The notes under the pieces: generated by a model
What the model was told of the DNA's origin: nothing
Database searches by the model: none
What the model saw: the letters and a program-made list of their open reading frames with translations, nothing else
Program-made: the position numbers and the translations under genes
Shown: piece by piece, positions 52,890-62,267 of the stretch
Numbering within the stretch: position 1 is the stretch's first letter
How the letters are laid out: every line of letters begins with the position of its first letter
Assembly (NCBI RefSeq): GCF_012224145.1
Contig: NZ_CP041030.1
Coordinates: 1,054,001 to 1,118,000, forward strand
Direction of reading: 5' to 3'
Origin: Francisella sp. LA112445
Lineage (GTDB): Bacteria > Pseudomonadota > Gammaproteobacteria > Francisellales > Francisellaceae
DNA: 64,000 nt

Positions 52890-53749
52890 GTTCTGTGCAC
52901 AAAAATAAATTCTCATCGAAGCCAAATAAAAGTACAAGCTAATTTAATCATACCCAGATATGCTGAAATGGTTTTATCAAACCTAGAAAATACTCTTCTA
53001 AAATGCTTAATTTTAGAAAAGAAATTCTCAATCAAATGTCTTTCTTTGTATATTTGAATATCAAAATCTATAGGGTTTATAGTATTTGATTTGCAGGGAA
53101 TAACAGCTTCAGAGGATATATTTTGAATATGTTCTCTAATTTCATTAGAGTGATATGCTCTATCAGCGATAACTTTTGTATTATATACCTTCTGTAGTAG
53201 GTCTATTGCCACTTTACTATCATGAGTTTTACCTTCTGACAGTAATACTTCCAGCGGGTTGCCTAAAGCATCGGTCATAGCATGAATCTTGGTGGTTACT
53301 CCACCAACTGATCTACCAATTGCTTGGTTATCATTCTTGTCATATCCTGTAGCACAGGCATGTGCTCTTGCTATCGTTGAGTCAAGCATAACTTCTTGTA
53401 AATCAGGATTTTGCACTGACTTAAATAATTTAGAGAATATGTCTTTATCACTCCAATCCTTAAAACGCTTATGTATTGATCTATATTTACCATAATAAAA
53501 TGGTAACATTCTCCATTGGCAGCCTGTACGTAATACATAAAATACTGCTTCAATAAACAATCTTAATTTGTCTTCATCATTGGTATGTATACCTTTTTGT
53601 GATTTTAAGAATAATAAAATACTTGACCAGAATACTTCTTTTATATGATAATGCATTTGCTAAACCCTTGGTATTTATTGTCTTTCAACTTCTAAATAAC
53701 AACGGTTTAGCTATTTTCAATCTAATTTAGCTTTTTTTGTGCACAGAAC
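52890..53749 (-). mobile_element. IS5-family insertion sequence (ISFtu2-like), apparently intact
   Basis: The 860-base element is bounded by terminal inverted repeats GTTCTGTGCACAAAAA at the left end and its reverse complement at the right end. The 4-base CTAG is found directly outside both ends (52886-52889 and 53750-53753) and is the probable target duplication. It holds one transposase gene on the minus strand and lies between ardA and the WYL regulator gene, so it breaks no gene. The resemblance to ISFtu2 is from memory of length and termini. Confidence 0.88.
52913..53656 (-). CDS. IS5-family DDE transposase
   Basis: A 247-residue transposase in a single frame. The DDE residues are in EVMLDSTIARAHACATG near residue 93, KVIADRAYHSN near residue 161, and ERHLIENFFSKIKHFRR near residue 211, whose Y/R/E block is typical of the IS4/IS5 group. 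N-terminal TGCQWRMLPFYYGKY is also conserved in IS5-type enzymes. No frameshift or stop disrupts it, so it may be active. Confidence 0.9.
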   Translation of the reverse strand: MHYHIKEVFWSSILLFLKSQKGIHTNDEDKLRLFIEAVFYVLRTGCQWRMLPFYYGKYRSIHKRFKDWSDKDIFSKLFKSVQNPDLQEVMLDSTIARAHACATGYDKNDNQAIGRSVGGVTTKIHAMTDALGNPLEVLLSEGKTHDSKVAIDLLQKVYNTKVIADRAYHSNEIREHIQNISSEAVIPCKSNTINPIDFDIQIYKERHLIENFFSKIKHFRRVFSRFDKTISAYLGMIKLACTFIWLR

Positions 53750-53793
53750 CTAGCTAAACTACAAGTAAAAACTCATTAAAAAGCTATTTTTAA

Positions 53794-54720
53794 ATGAAAA
53801 GCAAAAGTGATTACAATAAAACTCTTGATAGGCTTCTAATAATTTTAAACTATCTAAATAATAACCCAAACGGTTATACATCAAGTGAGCTAGCATCAGA
53901 GTTAAATGTTTCTATAAGAACTATTCAACGAGATTTATCTGAGAGATTATCAGCATTTCCAATATATAAAGAAGCTCGAAAATGGAGATTTGTTAAAGGC
54001 TATGATTTGAATAATAATATGAGTACAAAGGATGCCTTAATATTATCTATCATTGATAAATTTGCAGAAAATATCGGAGGTGATTTTAATAAAACTACTA
54101 AGAGAATTTTATCAAATGTAACTAATACAAATATTAGTTCAATATATACTAAGCTAAACATCGAAGATATCTCTGATATTGCTTTTCAAGTATCTGAGAT
54201 TGAGCATGCTATAGATAAAAAGCAAATTTTAAAATGTACATATAGAGTAGATAATGCTAGTTATGAAGTTGAGCTAAAACCCTTGAAGATAGTTAATTAT
54301 GATGGATATTGGTATTTATTATCCTTGAGTGAAAATATCATCAAAAAGTATTATTTAAAGAATATATCCAATGTTCAAAAAACAAATATAAATTTTGATA
54401 TTTCTACCAATATTGACCAACAATTAGATAAGTCACTATCTATTTGGTTTGGCAATTCAAATAAATACTTTAAGGTTAGGCTACTTATCAGATCTGATAT
54501 TATTAAGTATTTTGAGAGACTACCTATTTCAAAATCACAAAAGATTGAAAAAATACATCAAAATGGAGATGTCGAGCTTTCGTTAAGTATTAGTCATGAA
54601 ATGGAAATTTTACCAATAATAAAAAAATGGCTACCAAAAATAGATATTTTAGAACCAGTTTTTCTTAGAGATAAGCTTATTAGTGATATGAAAGAATATT
54701 TGAAATCTCAAAAAATGTGA
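53794..54720 (+). CDS. WYL-domain transcriptional regulator
   Basis: A 308-residue regulator. An N-terminal winged helix-turn-helix (YTSSELASELNVSIRTIQRDLS, residues 28-49) is followed by a WYL domain (LKPLKIVNYDGYWYLLSLSE near residue 158, then KKYYLKNISNVQ) and a WCX-like C-terminus (VRLLIRSDIIKYF, later MEILPIIKKWLPKIDILEP). WYL regulators often repress defence operons (BrxR/CapW types). It lies directly before an unknown gene and hsdRMS in the same direction, and palindromes sit at its 3' end. Confidence 0.85.
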   Translation: MKSKSDYNKTLDRLLIILNYLNNNPNGYTSSELASELNVSIRTIQRDLSERLSAFPIYKEARKWRFVKGYDLNNNMSTKDALILSIIDKFAENIGGDFNKTTKRILSNVTNTNISSIYTKLNIEDISDIAFQVSEIEHAIDKKQILKCTYRVDNASYEVELKPLKIVNYDGYWYLLSLSENIIKKYYLKNISNVQKTNINFDISTNIDQQLDKSLSIWFGNSNKYFKVRLLIRSDIIKYFERLPISKSQKIEKIHQNGDVELSLSISHEMEILPIIKKWLPKIDILEPVFLRDKLISDMKEYLKSQKM

Positions 54721-54755
54721 CAACATGCTGTCATATTACGATGTTATAGTAACAT
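54718..54755. promoter_or_regulatory. Two palindromes between the WYL gene and the 522-residue gene
   Basis: TGACA-ACATGC-TGTCA (54718-54733) overlaps the stop codon of the WYL gene, and ATGTTA-TAG-TAACAT (54741-54755) follows. Both are exact inverted repeats and lie upstream of the defence operon beginning at 54783. They are good candidates for sites of the WYL regulator or another dimeric protein. Confidence 0.55.
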
Positions 54756-54782
54756 GTAAAATAACTAAAAAGTTAATCAGAA

Positions 54783-56351
54783 GTGAAAGAAAAAAATCCA
54801 ATAGAGTTAATTATAAGATATCCAATCAGTCAAAAAGAATTTTTCTTGTCTGAAATAAAAGAACTACTTCCCATAAAAGACATAATAAAAGATTATGTAG
54901 ATAATATTGATCTTACGAGTTATACAAATATATCTGCTAAGAAATTTTTACAGCATGAGTATATGAATATATCTAGATATGTTGGTAAGTTAAATGTGTC
55001 ATATAATAAAGAAAGTGTCTCTAAGTATATATTTTCAGCGATTCTGACAGAAGTTGTTTTAAATATTCAAGAATTAATAGGTATGTACCATAAGCATACT
55101 TTTGATGAAAATCTTATAAAGATTAATTCAGCCCCAATATCTGAAAAAGAAACTCAACTTTTTAAAGAATATGATAATTTCATACTTACATATGTTTCTT
55201 TATTTGTTCATTTTTTCCTAAAGATGAAGAAAAAATATATACCAGCTCTTGAATGGCATGAATATAATCAAGATATTTATCCAATCAAAGATATTGAATA
55301 TAAAGAGATAGTTTTTGAGCCAAATAAACTTGAGAATATATGCATAGAAAATCATTTTTTGGATAATGATAATCTGGAAAACAATACTATTCCTAAAGTT
55401 ATATATGGGTATCATACAAAAGTCATGTGTGAAATATTTCAAGATAACTGGGGTAAGAACCGTTTTTCTAGAGAAATATTTGATTATTTTGATATGAATA
55501 TAAGTAAATTTATTCTGAAGAGAAGCGAGTTAAGCCGACCGGCTAAACTAACTTTTTCAGTAAATCCTAAATCTAAGAAACAATTTAAAAATCTTGAAAT
55601 TAGAGAGCTAAGAAATATAATTTTCTCATTACTGCTTTGCTATTGTAACTATGCAAAAGTATACATAAATTTCTATGAAGCAGATAAGTTAAAAAAGAAA
55701 CTTAATGATGGAAAGTATGAAAAAGGAGCAACAACTGATATTGAAGTCGCAAAACTAGAGTATGTTTTAGAGTATTTAAAATCCCTCAAAGACGGTAAAG
55801 ACATTCAAGATAAAATATTTACATTTAACTCTCATGATATATCAGGTGTAACAAACCCTTTTGCTACAGATAATAAAGATGCTATTTATGATGACAGACT
55901 TCCTAAATCAAACATAAAATCACAAAATGCATTTATTCAACACTCAATGGGCATTGCTGGCAATATAGAATTATCTATTACTGAGTATAGAAATGAGTTA
56001 TCAAAACTAAGTATATTTCAAAAGTATAAAACAAAAAAAACATCTGAGTTATATGAAGAATTCTATACTGAATCAAATGAACTACAAGAAAATAAAGAAC
56101 TCTTAACAGAACAGTTAAATGACTTTTGGATTGATCAAGGTCATCTTTATATGCTGGTAGTATTTATATATGATGAAATATTTAATAGTATGAATGTTCC
56201 GTGTTTTATATCAAAGTTAATTGATATCAAATCAAAAAGACGAGATAGGTACTTAGCTAATATTACCGCCAGATTCAACTACGACTATTGCCGTTGGCTA
56301 TCTTATGCAGCAGATATTTATGGTCTCGAACAAGATCAAAAAGCCATATAG
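54783..56351 (+). CDS. Unknown 522-residue protein of the restriction locus
   Basis: I do not recognise a family. Starts with GTG at 54783 (no good Shine-Dalgarno). The sequence is rich in aromatic and charged residues with largely helical character. Segments such as LEWHEYNQDIYPIKDIEYKEIVF and IRELRNIIFSLLLCYCNYAKVYINFYEAD suggest a folded soluble protein with a buried hydrophobic helix rather than a membrane protein. It sits between the WYL regulator and hsdR on the same strand, 88 bases from hsdR, and may be an accessory to the defence set. Confidence 0.55.
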   Translation: MKEKNPIELIIRYPISQKEFFLSEIKELLPIKDIIKDYVDNIDLTSYTNISAKKFLQHEYMNISRYVGKLNVSYNKESVSKYIFSAILTEVVLNIQELIGMYHKHTFDENLIKINSAPISEKETQLFKEYDNFILTYVSLFVHFFLKMKKKYIPALEWHEYNQDIYPIKDIEYKEIVFEPNKLENICIENHFLDNDNLENNTIPKVIYGYHTKVMCEIFQDNWGKNRFSREIFDYFDMNISKFILKRSELSRPAKLTFSVNPKSKKQFKNLEIRELRNIIFSLLLCYCNYAKVYINFYEADKLKKKLNDGKYEKGATTDIEVAKLEYVLEYLKSLKDGKDIQDKIFTFNSHDISGVTNPFATDNKDAIYDDRLPKSNIKSQNAFIQHSMGIAGNIELSITEYRNELSKLSIFQKYKTKKTSELYEEFYTESNELQENKELLTEQLNDFWIDQGHLYMLVVFIYDEIFNSMNVPCFISKLIDIKSKRRDRYLANITARFNYDYCRWLSYAADIYGLEQDQKAI

Positions 56352-56439
56352 AATAAGCTTTATATAGACATATTTTCTTAAAAGAATTAATATAAATCTT
56401 GTAGCAAAAATTTATATCTATCAATATAGGGTTTGTATA

Positions 56440-59400
56440 ATGAGTAATAATAATTTCAATGAAGATTCTAGGGTTAAAATACCAGCATTATTACATCTTA
56501 TAAGGCTGGGGTATAAGTACTTATCATTGAAAGATAACTCTTGGGATAAACAAACAAATATCTTTAAAGATATTTTTATTGATAGTCTAAAAAAGATAAA
56601 CAACTCTATAGAACTTAATAATGATGATATAAATAGAATATTTGATGATATATCTCTACTTCTTGAGAATGATGACTTAGGAGAGGCTTTTTACAATAGA
56701 TTAACTGAAAAATCAGGAATTAAACTTATTGATTTTGAGTGTTTTGAAAACAATAGTTTTCATGTTGTAACGGAATTACCATGTAAAAATGGTGAAGATG
56801 AATTTAGACCAGATATTACGCTATTAATAAATGGTATGCCTTTAGTTTTTCTTGAAGTCAAAAAGCCAAATAATAGAGATGGTGTCATAGCTGAGAGAAA
56901 TAGATTAGAAACTAGATTTCAAAATAAAGCTTTTAAGAAATTTATAAATATCACTCAGTTGATGATTTTTTCAAATAATATGGAATATGATAATGAATCA
57001 TCAGAGCCTATAGAAGGAGCATTTTATGCTACACCGTCTTATTCAAAACCATCTTTTAATTATTTCAGAGAAGAGGAGCAACTTAACTTAAGCAAGTTAT
57101 TATCACCACATGATGATAATATTGAAAATTTTGTACTAAGAGATACAAATTATACAGCTATAAAACATAGTGCAGAATTTATTACAAATAAAGATCCGCA
57201 AACTCCGACTAATAGGCTTTCTACATCGTTATTATCTAAAGATAGGCTAGCATTTATTTTAAGATATTCAATTGCTTATGTAAGAGGTAAATCTATTGAA
57301 AAGCATGTTATGAGATATCCTCAGATATTTGCAACTAAAGCGATTGAAAATAAACTTAATGAAGGTATCAAAAAAGGAATTATTTGGCATACTCAAGGAA
57401 GTGGTAAAACAGCTCTTACTTATTATAATGTTAGGCACTTGACAGACTATTTCCAAAATAAAAAAGTCATTCCAAAGTTCTATTTTATAGTTGATAGATT
57501 AGATTTATTACAACAGGCTCATAGAGAGTTTACTAGTCGAGGTTTGACAGTTCATACAATAAGCTCTAAAGAAGATTTTGTCAAAGATATTAAAAATAAT
57601 ATCGCCGTACATAATGATAGTGGCAAAAATGAAATAACCGTAGTAAATATCCATAAGTTTAAAGATGATCCAAGCGTTATATCTAGAAATGACTATGATA
57701 TAAGTATTCAAAGAGTTTACTTTTTAGATGAAGTGCATAGAAGTTATAACCCTCAAGGTAGTTTCTTAGCAAATTTAAATGAATCTGACTCTAATGCTAT
57801 AAAAATTGGTTTAACAGGTACACCATTATTAGGAGATGATTATAATTCAAAATCTCTATTTGGTGATTATATCCATAAGTACTACTATAATGCTTCTATA
57901 GCAGATGGTTATACTCTAAGGCTTATTAGAGAAGATGTTGAAACAAGTTATAAACTAGCTTTAGAAGAAGCATTAAAAGAGATTGAAATATTACAAGGTG
58001 ATCTAGATAGAACCGAACTATATGCTCATGAAAAATTTGTCTCGCCAATGCTAGACTATATCATTAATGATTTTGAAAGAAGCCGTGTTGCTACAGGTGA
58101 TAGCACTATCGGTGGTATGGTTATTTGCGACAGCTCAAAACAAGCTAAACAAATGTTTGAAATTTTTAATGAAAAATATGCTAATAGATCCAGCTCAAAT
58201 AAAAAAACTGTAAAAACAGCAAAGCTTATTCTCCATGATATTGGTAGTAAAGAAGAAAGAAAACAGATGGTCGAAGACTTCAAAGAAGGCAAAATTGACT
58301 TTCTTTTTGTTTTTAATATGCTTTTGACAGGTTTTGATGCAAAGAGATTAAAAAAACTCTATATAGGCAGAGTTCTAAGAAAGCATAATTTATTACAAGC
58401 ACTTACTAGAGTTAATAGAACATACAAAGATTTTAGATATGGTTATGTAGTTGATTTTGCAGATATTAAGAGTGAATTTGATGCTACTAACAAAGCCTAT
58501 TTTGATGAATTGCAAAGTGAGTTGGGTAATGAGTTTGAACACTACTCAAATCTTTTCAAATCAAAAGAAGAGATAGAGAGTGAAATAGTAGATATTAAAG
58601 ATGTACTATTCAGATTTGAAACACAAAATGCTGAAATTTTTAGACAGCAAATAGATCAGATAAATGATGCAAGCAAAATGCAAGAGGTCGTAAAAGTTCT
58701 AGGTCATGCTAAAAACCTATATAATCTTATTAGACTATTTGGGCACTATGATTTACTTGAAAAACTAGATTTTGCAAAACTAACTCAACTATATAGAGAA
58801 GCTAATAATAGGCTTGCAACTATTAATCTAAGAGCTAAACTAAACTCTGGAAATATAGATACAAAAACACTTCTTAACTCGGCTTTAGAAGATGTAATCT
58901 TTTCTTTTAAAAAAGTTGGTGAAGAAGAGCTTGTAATAGCAGATAAATTAAAAAATGCTTTAAAGAAAACTAGAGAGGCATTAGCTAGCAATCTTGATAA
59001 AAAAGATCCTGAGTTTATAACTCTAAAAGATGAATTAGAAAGACTTTTTAAAAAGAAAAATCTCAGTGAGATTTCGCAAGACGATATGATTAAGAACATA
59101 GCAGAGCTTGATGATATACACGCTAAGATAAAAGAGCTAAATCGTCAAAATGAGTTATTAAAAATCAAATATCAAAATGATGATAAATATGTACGCCTGC
59201 ACAAGAGATTATTAGAAAATGGCAAAATCTCACAAAAAGAGTCGCAGATATATGAAGCTCTAGTTGGGGTTAAGCATGATATAGATGAAAAAGTAATAGC
59301 TAACTCAAGTATGCTAAATAATGAGGATTATTTTGGTAGACTTATGTCTCCTAATATAGTTAGTAGATTTTATAAAGAACAAAAAATCAAGCTAACACCA

Positions 59401-59475
59401 GAAACAATAAAATATATAAATAATTTAGTAGTCAAAGAATATATTGATGAATTTAATGGAGTATCAACTTGGTAG
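56440..59475 (+). CDS. hsdR: HsdR, type I restriction enzyme restriction/translocase subunit
   Basis: A 1011-residue HsdR. The N-terminal nuclease domain has RPDITLLINGMPLVFLEVKKPN (D near 125, E139, K141). The translocase follows: IIWHTQGSGKTALTYYN near 315-331, VYFLDEVHRSYNPQG near 427-441 (DEVH in place of DEAH), GLTGTPLLGDD near 457 and ALTRVNRTYKDFRYGYVVDF near 660. A helical C-terminus contacts the methylase. It translocates DNA and cleaves far from unmethylated sites. hsdM overlaps its 3' end by 7 bases. Confidence 0.93.
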   Translation: MSNNNFNEDSRVKIPALLHLIRLGYKYLSLKDNSWDKQTNIFKDIFIDSLKKINNSIELNNDDINRIFDDISLLLENDDLGEAFYNRLTEKSGIKLIDFECFENNSFHVVTELPCKNGEDEFRPDITLLINGMPLVFLEVKKPNNRDGVIAERNRLETRFQNKAFKKFINITQLMIFSNNMEYDNESSEPIEGAFYATPSYSKPSFNYFREEEQLNLSKLLSPHDDNIENFVLRDTNYTAIKHSAEFITNKDPQTPTNRLSTSLLSKDRLAFILRYSIAYVRGKSIEKHVMRYPQIFATKAIENKLNEGIKKGIIWHTQGSGKTALTYYNVRHLTDYFQNKKVIPKFYFIVDRLDLLQQAHREFTSRGLTVHTISSKEDFVKDIKNNIAVHNDSGKNEITVVNIHKFKDDPSVISRNDYDISIQRVYFLDEVHRSYNPQGSFLANLNESDSNAIKIGLTGTPLLGDDYNSKSLFGDYIHKYYYNASIADGYTLRLIREDVETSYKLALEEALKEIEILQGDLDRTELYAHEKFVSPMLDYIINDFERSRVATGDSTIGGMVICDSSKQAKQMFEIFNEKYANRSSSNKKTVKTAKLILHDIGSKEERKQMVEDFKEGKIDFLFVFNMLLTGFDAKRLKKLYIGRVLRKHNLLQALTRVNRTYKDFRYGYVVDFADIKSEFDATNKAYFDELQSELGNEFEHYSNLFKSKEEIESEIVDIKDVLFRFETQNAEIFRQQIDQINDASKMQEVVKVLGHAKNLYNLIRLFGHYDLLEKLDFAKLTQLYREANNRLATINLRAKLNSGNIDTKTLLNSALEDVIFSFKKVGEEELVIADKLKNALKKTREALASNLDKKDPEFITLKDELERLFKKKNLSEISQDDMIKNIAELDDIHAKIKELNRQNELLKIKYQNDDKYVRLHKRLLENGKISQKESQIYEALVGVKHDIDEKVIANSSMLNNEDYFGRLMSPNIVSRFYKEQKIKLTPETIKYINNLVVKEYIDEFNGVSTW

Positions 59476-61097
59476 TAGAATTCGAACAAAGAACAAAACA
59501 GTTAATTGATGATCTCAAAAGTACTTGTGCTCATTATGGTCTTGGTAATGATGGTAATGAGTTTAAAATCATCACCCAGATTTTTTTATATAAATTTTTA
59601 AATGATAAGTTTGCGTATCAGCTAAAACAAATTGATGAAAATATAGCAAAGGCTGATAAGTGGGAAGAGGTTTATACAAATCTAAGTGATGATGATCGAG
59701 AAATGCTAGCTCTATCTCTAGGTGCAGATGTAGCTATTTTAGAGCCGAAACAATTAATTTCTTATCTTTTCAGACATCAAAATGAAGCAAATTTTCATAA
59801 TCTCTTTGATGATGCTTTAAGAGGTGTAGCAAAAATAAACAATGATGTTTTTGCCGTCAAAGATGAAGATGGTGCAAAAACAACATTGTTTGAGAAAGAT
59901 GGTTTAAGTAATCTTATTTCAGATACAGATTCAAAGAAAGATAGTTTTTGTAAAGCTGTTATAAATAAAGTAGCAGGCTTTAGTTTTGAGTATATATTTG
60001 ACCAAAAGTTTGATTTCTTTGCGACTATATTTGAATATCTAATCAAAGATTATAATACAAATAGTGGTGGTAAATATGCCGAGTACTATACACCTCATGC
60101 AGTAGCAAAAATTATGGCTAAGATATTAGTAAAAGAAGATGTGCAAAATGTATCTTGTTATGATCCATCGGCAGGTTCTGGCACACTACTAATGAATATA
60201 GCTCACGCTATAGGCGAAGATAAGTGTACTATCTACTCTCAAGATATTTCTCGGAAATCATCAAGTCTTTTGAGACTAAATCTTATTTTAAACAATCTTG
60301 TTCATTCTATTTCTAATATTATTCAAGGAAATACAATACTTCATCCATTCCATAAAGATGGAGCAGAACTTAAAAAATTTGATTATATTGTATCTAATCC
60401 ACCATTTAAGATGGACTTCTCTGATTTTAGAGATGATATAGATACTAAAGAAAATAACGATAGATTTTTTGCAGGGATTCCAAAAACTCCAGCTAAGAAA
60501 AAAGAAGGAATGGCTATATATAGTCTATTTTTACAACATATAATTTATAGCCTAAAAAAAGGCGGTAAAGCAGCTGTTGTAGTGCCTACTGGATTTATCA
60601 CAGCTCAAAGTGGTATAGATAAGAAAATAAGACAATATTTGATAGATAATAAAATGCTAGGTGGCGTAGTATCTATGCCTAGCAATATCTTTGCAACTAC
60701 TGGAACTAATGTATCTATAGTATTTATAGATGACTCAAACAAAGATGATGTTGTACTTATAGATGCTTCAAATCTTGGTAAAACTATCAAAGAAGGCAAA
60801 AATCAAAAAACAGTTTTACAACCTGAAGAAGAAAAACAAATTATAGATACTTTTAATAATAAAGAAGTGGTAGATGATTTCTCGGTTGTTGTGTCTTATG
60901 ATGATATCAAAGCTAAAAACTATAGCTTCTCAGCAGGTCAATATTTTGATGTCAAGATTGAGTATGTTGATATTACCAAAGATGAGTTTGATGCTAAGAT
61001 GAAAAGTTTTAATGACAATCTAAACACTATGTTCGCAGAGTCAAATGAACTTGAAGATGAAATAAAAAATCATCTATTGGGGTTTATATATGAGTAA
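59469..61097 (+). CDS. hsdM: HsdM, type I N6-adenine DNA methyltransferase
   Basis: A 542-residue methylase. An N-terminal helical domain is followed by YAEYYTPHAVAKIMAKI near 201, the SAM motif CYDPSAGSGTLLMN near 230-243 and the catalytic VSNPPFKMDFSDF with NPPF near 311-314. The start must be a TTG at 59469, since no ATG or GTG is available nearby and a GGAG Shine-Dalgarno lies 7 bases upstream, within the end of hsdR. Its 3' end overlaps hsdS by 8 bases. Confidence 0.93.
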   Translation: MVVEFEQRTKQLIDDLKSTCAHYGLGNDGNEFKIITQIFLYKFLNDKFAYQLKQIDENIAKADKWEEVYTNLSDDDREMLALSLGADVAILEPKQLISYLFRHQNEANFHNLFDDALRGVAKINNDVFAVKDEDGAKTTLFEKDGLSNLISDTDSKKDSFCKAVINKVAGFSFEYIFDQKFDFFATIFEYLIKDYNTNSGGKYAEYYTPHAVAKIMAKILVKEDVQNVSCYDPSAGSGTLLMNIAHAIGEDKCTIYSQDISRKSSSLLRLNLILNNLVHSISNIIQGNTILHPFHKDGAELKKFDYIVSNPPFKMDFSDFRDDIDTKENNDRFFAGIPKTPAKKKEGMAIYSLFLQHIIYSLKKGGKAAVVVPTGFITAQSGIDKKIRQYLIDNKMLGGVVSMPSNIFATTGTNVSIVFIDDSNKDDVVLIDASNLGKTIKEGKNQKTVLQPEEEKQIIDTFNNKEVVDDFSVVVSYDDIKAKNYSFSAGQYFDVKIEYVDITKDEFDAKMKSFNDNLNTMFAESNELEDEIKNHLLGFIYE

Positions 61098-62226
61098 TAC
61101 ATTATTCATAAAAGATATTGCAAAGGTTACAAATGGCAAAAGTGATGTTAAAGATGCTATAGAAGATGGTAAGTATTTATTTTTTGATAGATCTTCAATA
61201 GTTAAAAAAAGTAATATATATTTATTCGATACTGAGGCAATAATTATACCTGGTGAAGATTCAAGACAGATATTTGAACCTAAGTATTTTAATGGAAAAT
61301 TTAATTTACATCAAAGATGCTATGTGATTTATGGCTTTAATGATAGTTTTTTACCAAAATATTTATTTTACAAACTAAAAACTTTGACTAAACATTTTAG
61401 AAACGTTAACGTTGGAAGTACAGTTCCATCTCTTAGATTAGATCATATTACAGATTTAAAAATCGATTTTCCTACCTCTGAGGAACAACAAAAAATTGCA
61501 AAAGTCCTATCATCCCTAGATGCAAAAATAGAACTAAACAACAAAATCAATAAAGAACTAGAAGCTATGGCTAAGACTCTTTATGACTATTGGTTTGTAC
61601 AGTTTGATTTTCCAGATGAAGACGGTAAGCCGTATAAATCATCAGGCGGTAAGATGGTTTATAATCAAGAGCTAAAAAAAGAGATTCCAGAGGGTTGGGA
61701 GGTTAAAGAATTAGAAAAGATTTCAAACATTATGGCTGGAGGAGATAAGCCAAAGCAATTTTCTCCAGTAGAAACTACAAACTTTTCAATTCCTATATAT
61801 TCAAATGGTATAGAAAACGAAGGGCTGTATGGATTTACAAATAAGGCAAGAGTACTATTACCTAGTATAACAATATCCGCAAGAGGAACAATTGGATATA
61901 CATGCATAAGATTTAAACCTTATTTGCCTATTGTAAGATTAATTTCAATAACTCCAAAAAGTGATAACCAAATCGTATATTTTTATCAATCAATAAAAAC
62001 ACTAGTTTTTGAAAATTCAGGCTCAGTACAACAACAATTAACAGTTCCTCAAGTTTCAAAATTAAAAGTAATTATTCCTCCAGAGAAGTATTTAAATAAA
62101 TATGAGGAAGTAGGAAGTTTGCTATTTAATAAAATTGAAAATAATAAACAACAAAACCAAGAACTAGCAAAACTTAGAGATTGGCTTTTACCTATGCTTA
62201 TGAATGGACAAGTTAAGGTTGCTTGA
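61090..62226 (+). CDS. hsdS: HsdS, type I specificity subunit
   Basis: A 378-residue specificity protein. Two target-recognition domains (about residues 1-125 and 195-340) alternate with conserved spacer helices, the first being EEQQKIAKVLSSLDAKIELNNKINKELEAMAKTLYDYWFVQFDFP near 133-177, the standard HsdS spacer, and the second at the C-terminus (NKIENNKQQNQELAKLRDWLLPMLMNGQVKV). It decides the bipartite recognition site; the site itself cannot be read from sequence. It completes an intact hsdRMS set. Confidence 0.92.
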   Translation: MSNTLFIKDIAKVTNGKSDVKDAIEDGKYLFFDRSSIVKKSNIYLFDTEAIIIPGEDSRQIFEPKYFNGKFNLHQRCYVIYGFNDSFLPKYLFYKLKTLTKHFRNVNVGSTVPSLRLDHITDLKIDFPTSEEQQKIAKVLSSLDAKIELNNKINKELEAMAKTLYDYWFVQFDFPDEDGKPYKSSGGKMVYNQELKKEIPEGWEVKELEKISNIMAGGDKPKQFSPVETTNFSIPIYSNGIENEGLYGFTNKARVLLPSITISARGTIGYTCIRFKPYLPIVRLISITPKSDNQIVYFYQSIKTLVFENSGSVQQQLTVPQVSKLKVIIPPEKYLNKYEEVGSLLFNKIENNKQQNQELAKLRDWLLPMLMNGQVKVA

Positions 62227-62267
62227 TTGGTATGAGAGTTGTTTTATAAGTTAAGAGAGATTTGATA

